Shown here: piece after piece, positions 1-5,238 of the stretch
Position numbering within the stretch: the first letter of the stretch is position 1
How the letters are laid out: the number at the start of each line of letters is the position of its first letter
Source: Candidatus Bipolaricaulota bacterium
Lineage (GTDB): Bacteria > Bipolaricaulota > Bipolaricaulia > RBG-16-55-9
Assembly: GCA_027021605.1 (NCBI GenBank)
Contig: JALUUA010000357.1
Location: 1 to 5,238 of the forward strand
Length of the DNA: 5,238 nucleotides
Reading direction: 5' to 3'
The notes under the pieces: model-generated
What the model was told of the DNA's origin: nothing
The model's input: the letters and a program-made list of their open reading frames with translations, nothing else
The model's database searches: none
Program-made: the position numbers and the translations under genes

Positions 1-132
1 GCGGGGTGTGTTACGGGCGTCGTCGTCCACCGGGGGCGCTCCGAAAAAGTAACCCCAAGAGGGCTCAAGCGGGGGGAGGAGAACGCGATCGCGGTGGCCG
101 CCGCTGCCGTAGAGATCCTCGTTTCGCCGTGA
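1..132 (+). CDS. 3' end of an unrecognised protein gene (partial)
   Basis: Reading frame 1 is open from the left edge to a TGA at 130-132, giving a 43-residue C-terminal fragment. It starts AGCVTGVVVHRG and ends AAAAVEILVSP. It reads like real protein: a hydrophobic strand (VTGVVV), a charged glycine-containing turn (around TPRGLKRGEENA) and an alanine/valine-rich helix. Third codon positions are strongly GC-biased. The alternatives are worse: frame 2 stops at 50-52, and frame 3 gives an arginine/glycine-rich shadow product. I do not recognise the family and assign no function. The gene ends 31 bases before yicC, and the yicC promoter overlaps or immediately follows its end. It could be the last gene of an upstream operon. 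Confidence 0.6.
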   Translation, partial: AGCVTGVVVHRGRSEKVTPRGLKRGEENAIAVAAAAVEILVSP

Positions 133-157
133 GCGGGTCTGCGTAATTCTGTATAAT
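129..157 (+). promoter_or_regulatory. Sigma70-type promoter of yicC, predicted leaderless
   Basis: A perfect TATAAT -10 box lies at 152-157, followed by six C residues and then the yicC ATG at 164. With usual spacing the +1 would be at about 164, the A of the start codon itself. The -35 region is weak: GTGAGC at 129-134, 17 bp upstream, matches TTGACA at three of six positions. No purine-rich Shine-Dalgarno sequence precedes the ATG, which fits a leaderless mRNA. The -35 region overlaps the stop codon of the upstream gene. Confidence 0.6.
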
Positions 158-162
158 CCCCC

Positions 163-178
163 CATGCTTCGCAGCATG
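163..178 (+). repeat. Perfect inverted repeat over the yicC start codon
   Basis: CATGCT at 163-168 and AGCATG at 173-178 are exact reverse complements separated by TCGC. In RNA this is a 6-bp stem with a 4-base loop that pairs the start ATG (164-166) with the ATG of codon 5 (176-178). If transcription begins at about 164, the hairpin is at the extreme 5' end of the message and would mask the start codon. As DNA it is also a palindrome straddling the predicted +1. Conserved MLRSM coding explains part of it, so a regulatory role is inference. Confidence 0.4.
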
Positions 179-1024
179 ACCGGCTACGGGGAGGGGTCGG
201 CCCAGGGGGAGGGCTGGCGCGTCTCCGCCAAAGTCAAATCCCTGAACCACCGCTATCTCGAGATCTACCTACGGGGCTTGGAGGACTACCCCGAGCTGGA
301 CCTTCGGGTGCGGGATCTCGTGCAAAAGCGCTTCGCGCGCGGGCGGATGGAGATCTCGCTGAAGATCGAGTGCTTGGGGGAGGAGGCGCTGCGCTTCGAT
401 CCCGAGGCCGTGCGCCCCTACTTCGAGGGGCTCCGCAGGCTGACGGAAGCCCTCGGGATCGAGGGGCCCACGCTCGACCACCTCTTGAGGGTGGGGGCGG
501 TCCGCCCCGAGCCGCCCGACCCCGAGGGGCTGTGGGCCGTCCTCCAAGGGGCGCTAGACGAGGCCCTGAGCGCCGTGGAGGAGATGCGCCGTCGGGAGGG
601 GGAAGCCCTCGCGCAGGAGCTGCTCGCTTTGCTCGAGCAGCTGGACCGGGAAATCAACGCTGTGGCGGAAAAGGCCCCGCAGCTCAAGGAGCACTACCGC
701 GAGCGGCTCCGCAAGCGCATTGAAGAGCTGGGCGTTGAGGTCGACCCCGAGCGCGTAGAGCAAGAGGTGGTCCTCTACGCGGAGCGAAGCGACATCACGG
801 AGGAGCTGGCGCGCCTGCGCATTCACCGCGAGGCCGCGGGGAAGGCCATAAGGGCGAGGGGGGAGGAAGCCGTGGGCCGGGAGCTGGACTTCTTGGCCCA
901 GGAGATGAACCGGGAAGCCAATACCCTTGCCTCCAAGGCGCGCGAGGGGGAGATCGCCCAGAGCGTCGTGACCATGAAAGCCTTGATCGAGCGCTTCCGA
1001 GAGCAGGTGCGCAACGTGGAATGA
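164..1024 (+). CDS. yicC: YicC/YloC family endoribonuclease
   Basis: The product is 286 aa, close to the roughly 290 aa usual for the family. The N-terminal signature SMTGYG is at residues 4-9 and SLNHRYLEI at 26-34, where the family usually has SVNHR. The C-terminal DUF1732 part is clear: ERSDITEELARLRIHREAA at 207-225, then GRELDFLAQEMNREANTL at 238-255, then an IERFREQVRNVE tail. A charged helical stretch at about 130-190 has coiled-coil character. YicC and YloC are described as cytoplasmic RNA endonucleases; E. coli YicC is linked to small-RNA degradation. The ATG at 164 gives the usual MxRSMTGYG start and sits just behind a TATAAT box; the in-frame ATG at 176 would lose half the signature. 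The gene overlaps the next one by ATGA at 1021-1024, so the two are probably co-transcribed and translationally coupled. In many bacteria the following gene is gmk; here it is an archaeal-type cytidylate kinase. Confidence 0.96.
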   Translation: MLRSMTGYGEGSAQGEGWRVSAKVKSLNHRYLEIYLRGLEDYPELDLRVRDLVQKRFARGRMEISLKIECLGEEALRFDPEAVRPYFEGLRRLTEALGIEGPTLDHLLRVGAVRPEPPDPEGLWAVLQGALDEALSAVEEMRRREGEALAQELLALLEQLDREINAVAEKAPQLKEHYRERLRKRIEELGVEVDPERVEQEVVLYAERSDITEELARLRIHREAAGKAIRARGEEAVGRELDFLAQEMNREANTLASKAREGEIAQSVVTMKALIERFREQVRNVE

Positions 1025-1563
1025 GCCCGAAAATCACGATCAGCGGCCCGCCGGGGAGCGGCAAGAGCACGGTGGCTCGACTGCTGGCCGAGTGGCTTTC
1101 CGTTCCCTTCTACTCCGCGGGGACGATCTTCCGGGAACAAGCGCAGCGCGCCGGGCTCTCGCTCGAAGAATTCAGCCGCCGGGCCGAGGAGGATGAGGCG
1201 ATCGACCGCGCCCTCGACGACGAGATGCTCAGGCTCCTGCGCGAGAAGGAGTCCGGGGTCTTCGAGGGGCGGCTTACGGGCTGGCTCGCTTACACGCACA
1301 AAATCCCGGCGCTCAAGGTGTACCTCGATGCTCCCCTCGAGGTTCGGGTACAGCGCATTCAAAATCGCGAGAGGAGCGAGGACCCGCAGGCGATTCGCGA
1401 GGCCGTGCTGGCTCGGGAGCGTTCCGAGGCCAAGCGCTATAAGCACCTCTACGGCGTGGACGTGAAGGACACGTCGTTTTACGACCTCGTGGTGGACACC
1501 TCCGCGCTTTCTCCGGAAGGGGTTGGGGAGCGGATTCTTGCTGCGCTGAGGCAGGAAGGTTGA
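1021..1563 (+). CDS. cmk: Archaeal-type cytidylate kinase (CMP/dCMP kinase)
   Basis: The 180-aa product is a P-loop NMP kinase expected to transfer phosphate from ATP to CMP or dCMP in the cytoplasm. The Walker A motif GPPGSGKST is at residues 9-17. The rest follows the archaeal Cmk pattern: SAGTIFRE at 32-39, GLSLEEFSRRAEED at 45-58, IDRALD at 61-66, EGRLTGW at 82-88, a lid-like RERSEAKRY at 132-140, and LYGVDVKDTSFYDLVVDTS at 143-161. This is the short form found in archaea and spirochaetes (TIGR02173 type), not the roughly 220-aa bacterial Cmk. The ATG overlaps the yicC stop, and no strong Shine-Dalgarno sequence precedes it, so termination-reinitiation is likely. It occupies the place where gmk often follows yicC. 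Guanylate kinase is unlikely, since the GKST context and C-terminal half do not fit Gmk. Substrate specificity is inferred from family membership only. Confidence 0.9.
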   Translation: MSPKITISGPPGSGKSTVARLLAEWLSVPFYSAGTIFREQAQRAGLSLEEFSRRAEEDEAIDRALDDEMLRLLREKESGVFEGRLTGWLAYTHKIPALKVYLDAPLEVRVQRIQNRERSEDPQAIREAVLARERSEAKRYKHLYGVDVKDTSFYDLVVDTSALSPEGVGERILAALRQEG

Positions 1564-1576
1564 GACATGGCCCCCT

Positions 1577-1600
1577 CACCTTGCCTCACAGGCAGCGGTG
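1577..1600 (+). repeat. Imperfect hairpin in the cmk-purL gap
   Basis: CACCTTGCC at 1577-1585 can pair with GGCAGCGGTG at 1591-1600 around the loop TCACA. This gives eight Watson-Crick pairs plus one T-G wobble, with a single bulged C at 1596. No T-run follows, so it is not a classical intrinsic terminator. It covers the predicted -35 box of purL and lies 14 bases after the cmk stop. It could be a weak terminator-like or mRNA-end structure for yicC-cmk, an operator for purL, or chance. Confidence 0.4.
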
Positions 1601-1609
1601 CTCTACAGT
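1581..1609 (+). promoter_or_regulatory. Candidate purL promoter, near-leaderless
   Basis: TTGCCT at 1581-1586 (four of six matches to TTGACA) and TACAGT at 1604-1609 (four of six matches to TATAAT) are separated by exactly 17 bp. The predicted +1 is about 1616, which leaves at most three leader bases before the ATG at 1619. The only purine run before the ATG (AGGG, 1613-1616) is too close to serve as a Shine-Dalgarno site. The arrangement repeats that of yicC, which strengthens both calls. Confidence 0.45.
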
Positions 1610-1618
1610 GCTAGGGCT

Positions 1619-4606
1619 ATGGCCCATCGAGTGGAAGTCGCCTTTCGACCCGAGTTCGAGGACGCCCCCGGACGTTCCGTATGTGAGCGCATCCGCACCG
1701 AGCTGGGGCTCCCCGTCCAAGACGTGCGCACCGTGGAGGTCTACACCCTCGATACCCCCCTCACGAAGCCCGAGCTTCGTCGGATCGCCGAGGAGCTGCT
1801 CCACGACCCCGTCGTGCAGTGCTACTCCTTCAACCCCGAAAATCCCCTGGCCAAGGGCATGGAGTGGGACTGGCTCATCGAGGTGGGCTTCAAGCCCGGG
1901 GTCACGGACACGGTGGGCGAGACGGCCCGCGCCGCCATTCGCGACCTCCTGGGGAAGGACATCCCCGCCTACAGCTCCAAGCAGTACCTCCTGCAGGGTG
2001 CCCTCACGGAAAGTGACGCGCATCACATCGCCGTGGACCTCCTGGCCAACGACCTCATCGAGCGCTTTTCGCTGTACGAGCGCCGAAGCTGGGAGCGCGA
2101 GGGGCGCTTCCCCATCATCGTGCCCGCCGTGCACTTAGAGCACGAGCCCACCGTCGAGGCCATCCCCCTGGAGCGCCCCGACGAGGAGCTGGAGGAGCTG
2201 AGCCGCGGGCGCCTCCTGGCTCTGAGCGTAGAGGAGCTGAAAGCGATCCGGGAGCACTTCCGCGCCCGTCAAGAGGAGCGCGAGGCCGTGGGGCTCCCCC
2301 CGTACCCGACGGACTGCGAGCTGGAAGCCCTCGCCCAGAACTGGAGTGAGCACTGTAAACACAAAATCTTCAAGGGCCTCATCGAGTACCGCGACGAGGA
2401 GACCGGGATCACCGAAACCGTGGATAGCGTTTTCAATACGTACATCCGGGGGGCCACGGAGAAGATTTGGGAGCAGAGCCCCTACTGGCGTGAGGCCCTG
2501 GTGAGCGTCTTCGTGGACAACGCCGGTGTTGTAAAGCTCGACGAGGAGTACAACGTTGCCTTTAAGGTGGAGACGCATAACTCCCCCTCAGCGCTCGACC
2601 CCTATGGGGGGGCGCTCACGGGCATCGTGGGCGTCAATCGAGACGCGCTGGGGGTAGGCCGCGGGGCCCGGCTCCTGTTTAACACCGACGTCTTCTGCTT
2701 TGCGCCCCCCGACTACGAAAAACCCCTTCCCAAGGGCTTAAAGCACCCCCGGCGCATTTTAGAAGGCGTCCGGCGGGGCGTGGAGCACGGCGGGAACAAA
2801 TCGGGCATCCCCACCGTGAACGGGACCCTCCGCTTCGATGAGCGCTACCTGGGCAAGCCCTTGGTCTACTGCGGCACGGGCGGGATCATGCCCGCCCGCT
2901 TACGCTCTGAGCCGACGCACGAGAAGGTCATCCGACCTGGGGATGCGATCGTAATGGTAGGCGGGAGAATCGGGGCCGACGGCATCCACGGGGCCACCTT
3001 CTCCTCCGAGGCGCTCACGGAAGAGAGCCCCACCTCCGCGGTCCAGATCGGGAACCCCTTTATCCAGAAAGTCATGGCCGACATGCTGATGGAGGCCCGC
3101 GACTTGGGGCTCTACAGGGCGATCCACGACAACGGGGCCGGGGGGTTGGCCGTAAGCGTGGCCGAGCTGGCCGAGCAGTGCGGGGGTGCGGAGCTTCATC
3201 TGGAGCGGGCGCCCCTCAAGTACCCGGGCCTCGACCCCTGGCAAATTCTCGTCAGCGAGTCCCAGGAGCGGATGACGCTGGCCGTCCCGCCCGAGAAGCT
3301 CGAGACGTTCCTGGAGCTGGCCAAGAAGCGCGACGTGGAGGCGACCGTCCTGGGGCGCTTTACGGACACGGGCAAGTTCCACGTGCTCTACGAAGGAAAG
3401 ACGGTGGCATACGTGGACGTCGAGTTCCTCGTAAACGGCGCGCCGAAGAAGCGGATGCGGGCCGTCTGGCGCAGGCCCCGCCACAAAGAGCCCGACTTCC
3501 CCCCTCTCGAAGATCTTGGGGAAGCCCTCCACGAGCTGCTGGGGCGGCTCAACGTTTGCAGCAAAGAGGGGATCGTGCGCCAGTACGACCACGAGGTGCA
3601 GGCCGCGACCGTCGTCAAGCCGATGGTGGGCTTGAAAGACGACGGTCCGAGCGACGCGGCGGTCTTGTGGCCCCTGGAGATGCAGCGCAAGGGGTCCCGA
3701 CGAGGGATCGTGGTGGCCAACGGGATCAACCCCAACTACGGGGACGTCGATACCTATGCCATGGCCGCTCTGGCCCTCGATGAAGCCCTAAGAAATGCTG
3801 TCGCCGTGGGGGCGAACCCCGATAAGATCGCTCTACTAGATAATTTCTGCTGGTCCAGCTCCGATGACGAGTTCCGATTGGCCCAACTGGTGCGGGCCTG
3901 CCGGGCGCTGTATGAGTACGCCGTCGCGTTCGGGACGCCGTTCATCTCGGGAAAGGACAGCATGTACAACGACTTCGTGGGCGAACTCGACGGACGGACC
4001 GTTAAGATCTCCGTGCCCCCTACCCTTCTGATTTCCGCGCTGGGGATCATCGAGGACGTGGGGAAGGCGGTGACGATGGACCTCAAGGAGCCCGGCAACT
4101 TGCTGTACGTTCTGGGCGAGACCCACGAGGAGCTGGGCGGCTCCGAGTACTTCGCAATGCGAGGCTTCGTGGACAATCGGGTTCCTCAGGTGGACGCAGT
4201 CTCCGCCAGGGAGCGCTATCGCCGACTACATCAGGCAATTCAAGAGGGCCTCGTGCGGGCATGTCACGATTGCTCGGAGGGCGGCTTGGGGGTGGCGCTG
4301 GCAGAGATGGCCTTCGCCGGGGGGCTCGGACTCCAGATTGACCTTCGCAACGTCCCGGGGGCCGAGGGGGTTGAACGCGAGGATTTTCTGCTCTTTGCGG
4401 AGAGCCCCTCGCGGCTCCTGGTGGAGGTGCGCCCTAAACACAAAGAGCGCTTTGAGCGGCTCTTTGCGGGCACAGCCTGCGCGCTCATCGGGGCAGTGAC
4501 AGGAGAGCCTAGGCTGCACCTCGTGGGCCTAAAAGGCCGTGAGATCCTGCACGAACGTGTAGAAGACTTAAAGAGAAGCTGGCAAGCGGCGCTGGCATCT
4601 AAATGA
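1619..4606 (+). CDS. purL: FGAM synthase, fused PurS-PurS-PurL form without glutaminase
   Basis: The enzyme converts FGAR, ATP and an ammonia source to FGAM, step four of cytoplasmic purine synthesis. From the chosen ATG it is 995 aa, between the small PurL (about 720-740) and the large one-chain PurL (about 1,200-1,300). Residues 1-80 and 84-155 are two PurS-like repeats (RVEVAFRPEFEDAPG; LIEVGFKPGVTDTVG). A linker leads to NWSEHCKHK at 241-249, with the catalytic-type His. First AIRS half: VETHNSPSALDPYGGA at 317-332, GNKSGIPTVNG at 392-402, GGRIGADGIHGATF at 448-461, HDNGAGGL at 503-510, SESQERM at 546-552. Second half: QYDHEVQAATVVKP at 655-668, NPNYGDVDTYA at 704-714, FISGKDSMYN at 775-784, HDCSEGGLGVALAEM at 883-897. 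It ends just after the second AIRS half, so a separate PurQ must supply ammonia; none is in the window. ETHNSPS has Ser322 where PurL usually has His (ETHNHPS). A GTG at 1598 would add seven residues, but the ATG begins the PurS fold directly and fits the promoter. Confidence 0.93.
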   Translation: MAHRVEVAFRPEFEDAPGRSVCERIRTELGLPVQDVRTVEVYTLDTPLTKPELRRIAEELLHDPVVQCYSFNPENPLAKGMEWDWLIEVGFKPGVTDTVGETARAAIRDLLGKDIPAYSSKQYLLQGALTESDAHHIAVDLLANDLIERFSLYERRSWEREGRFPIIVPAVHLEHEPTVEAIPLERPDEELEELSRGRLLALSVEELKAIREHFRARQEEREAVGLPPYPTDCELEALAQNWSEHCKHKIFKGLIEYRDEETGITETVDSVFNTYIRGATEKIWEQSPYWREALVSVFVDNAGVVKLDEEYNVAFKVETHNSPSALDPYGGALTGIVGVNRDALGVGRGARLLFNTDVFCFAPPDYEKPLPKGLKHPRRILEGVRRGVEHGGNKSGIPTVNGTLRFDERYLGKPLVYCGTGGIMPARLRSEPTHEKVIRPGDAIVMVGGRIGADGIHGATFSSEALTEESPTSAVQIGNPFIQKVMADMLMEARDLGLYRAIHDNGAGGLAVSVAELAEQCGGAELHLERAPLKYPGLDPWQILVSESQERMTLAVPPEKLETFLELAKKRDVEATVLGRFTDTGKFHVLYEGKTVAYVDVEFLVNGAPKKRMRAVWRRPRHKEPDFPPLEDLGEALHELLGRLNVCSKEGIVRQYDHEVQAATVVKPMVGLKDDGPSDAAVLWPLEMQRKGSRRGIVVANGINPNYGDVDTYAMAALALDEALRNAVAVGANPDKIALLDNFCWSSSDDEFRLAQLVRACRALYEYAVAFGTPFISGKDSMYNDFVGELDGRTVKISVPPTLLISALGIIEDVGKAVTMDLKEPGNLLYVLGETHEELGGSEYFAMRGFVDNRVPQVDAVSARERYRRLHQAIQEGLVRACHDCSEGGLGVALAEMAFAGGLGLQIDLRNVPGAEGVEREDFLLFAESPSRLLVEVRPKHKERFERLFAGTACALIGAVTGEPRLHLVGLKGREILHERVEDLKRSWQAALASK

Positions 4607-5238
4607 GCGAGTTTCGGGTGGGCACCTCCGGCTGGAGCTACCGCCACTGGCTCGGGGTCTTCTATCCTGAAAACTTGAAGCCCGCGAAGTTCTTAGAGCA
4701 CTACGTAAAGCACTTCGACTGCGTGGAGCTCAACGCGAGCTTCTATCGCCTGCCCCAGGAGAAGACCGTGGAGAACTGGGCCAAACGCACCCCTCAGAGC
4801 TTCAAGTTCTGTCTGAAGCTGAGCCGCTTGATCACCCACCAGAAGCGCCTCGTGGGCGTAGAAGATCCCTTAGAAACGTTCTTCCAGCGCTTTCGACCTC
4901 TGGAGGAAGCAAGAAAACTCGGGCCTGTGTTGGTGCAGCTCCCGCCCAGCCTGCGCTTTGACCCTGGGATGGCTGAAAGCTTCTTCTCACTGTTGAGGGA
5001 GCGCTATGGGGAGCACCGCTTCGCGCTCGAGGCCCGCCATGCCTCTTGGTTTGCGGAAGAGTCCCTGGATCTGTTGAAGGCGCACGAAATCGCCCACGTG
5101 ATCGCGGATTCCGGTGGGAGGTTCTCGTCATGCGAGGCTGTAACAACGGATTTCGTGTATCTGCGTTTCCATGGACCCGGACAGCTCTACGCCTCCGACT
5201 ATCCCGATGACGTGCTCGAGGAGTTTGCGCACAAGAGT
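4603..5238 (+). CDS. DUF72 (YecE-like) family protein, 3'-truncated by window edge
   Basis: The frame is open for 212 codons from the ATG at 4603 to the last base of the window. The fragment carries the DUF72 signatures in order: VGTSGWSYRHW at residues 6-16 followed by FYP, VELNASFYRLP at 41-51, FKFCLKLSRLITH at 67-79, VLVQLPPSL at 109-117, FALEARHASWF at 140-150, and DFVYLRFHGP at 183-192. The family is known structurally as a TIM-barrel-like fold with conserved acidic and aromatic residues; its biochemical role is not settled. Members are usually about 230-300 aa, so probably a few dozen residues are missing, including the expected YFNND-type C-terminal motif. There is no signal peptide or membrane segment, so it is probably cytoplasmic. 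The ATG overlaps the purL stop (ATGA, 4603-4606) with no clear Shine-Dalgarno sequence, implying co-transcription and coupled translation with purL. A role in purine metabolism is only a guess from this position. Confidence 0.93.
   Translation, partial: MSEFRVGTSGWSYRHWLGVFYPENLKPAKFLEHYVKHFDCVELNASFYRLPQEKTVENWAKRTPQSFKFCLKLSRLITHQKRLVGVEDPLETFFQRFRPLEEARKLGPVLVQLPPSLRFDPGMAESFFSLLRERYGEHRFALEARHASWFAEESLDLLKAHEIAHVIADSGGRFSSCEAVTTDFVYLRFHGPGQLYASDYPDDVLEEFAHKS

Noticed and set aside
823..1446. Antisense open frame (207 codons) across yicC and cmk
   Set aside because: It mirrors two well-supported sense genes, spans their junction, and has no family signature or promoter of its own.
1598..1618. 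GTG at 1598 as the purL start, adding seven residues
   Set aside because: The extra residues MLYSARA precede the PurS fold without matching it, and the predicted +1 at about 1616 would exclude this codon. It remains possible if the promoter call is wrong.
1560..2138. Same-strand open frame (192 codons) overlapping the start of purL
   Set aside because: It is rich in Ser, Pro, Arg and Thr with no domain, and conflicts with the two PurS-like repeats in the true frame.
2900..3592. Long antisense open frame (230 codons) inside purL
   Set aside because: It lies wholly within a strongly supported gene; GC-rich coding DNA often leaves the opposite strand open, and the product shows no recognisable motifs.
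3178..3783. Same-strand alternative frame (201 codons) inside purL
   Set aside because: The product is dominated by Arg, Gly, Pro and Ala, typical of a shifted frame in GC-rich DNA, and the purL motifs run unbroken through the region.
4506..4538. Two close palindromes, AGCCTAGGCT (4506-4515) and GGCCT-AAA-AGGCC (4526-4538)
   Set aside because: Both are inside the purL coding region, about 70-100 bases before its stop, with no T-run. Short GC-rich palindromes are expected by chance here.
1..5238. Mobile elements, CRISPR arrays, tRNA or rRNA genes, toxin-antitoxin or defence systems
   Set aside because: I saw no repeat arrays, transposase motifs, tRNA-like cloverleafs or rRNA segments; coding sequence fills nearly the whole window.

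Overview
The window is GC-rich, gene-dense bacterial DNA with every gene on the + strand. The evidence for a bacterium is a yicC gene, a family I know only from bacteria, and a perfect sigma70-type -10 box in front of it. The nucleotide kinase is nevertheless of the archaeal (and spirochaete) cytidylate kinase type, and the PurL is an unusual fused form. This mixture suggests a deep-branching or candidate-phylum bacterium, possibly a thermophile. I cannot name the lineage from this sequence alone.

Layout. Positions 1-132 are the 3' end of a gene I do not recognise. A 31-base gap with a TATAAT box leads into yicC (164-1024), an RNA endonuclease family gene. Its stop overlaps by four bases (ATGA) the start of an archaeal-type cytidylate kinase gene (1021-1563). 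A 55-base gap follows, holding an imperfect hairpin and a plausible promoter. Next is a long purL-type gene (1619-4606, 995 aa) encoding a formylglycinamidine ribonucleotide synthase with two PurS-like repeats at its N-terminus and no glutaminase domain. Its stop again overlaps by ATGA the start of a DUF72 (YecE-like) gene (4603 onward), which runs off the right edge after 212 codons.

The window therefore looks like two short transcription units, yicC-cmk and purL-DUF72. Each starts with a promoter whose -10 box lies only 6-9 bases before the ATG, with no well-placed Shine-Dalgarno sequence, and each is coupled internally by an ATGA overlap. This points to leaderless or near-leaderless mRNAs.

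Two of the genes serve nucleotide metabolism: PurL makes FGAM in de novo purine synthesis, and Cmk phosphorylates CMP/dCMP. YicC acts on RNA, whose breakdown yields nucleotides including CMP, so the yicC-cmk pairing is plausible RNA turnover and salvage. In many bacteria yicC is followed by guanylate kinase (gmk), so the kinase in this slot is notable. I saw no RNA genes, mobile elements, CRISPR arrays or convincing terminators, and no wholly new system. The interest lies in the leaderless promoters, the fused PurL with an altered motif, the kinase replacement and the DUF72 coupling.
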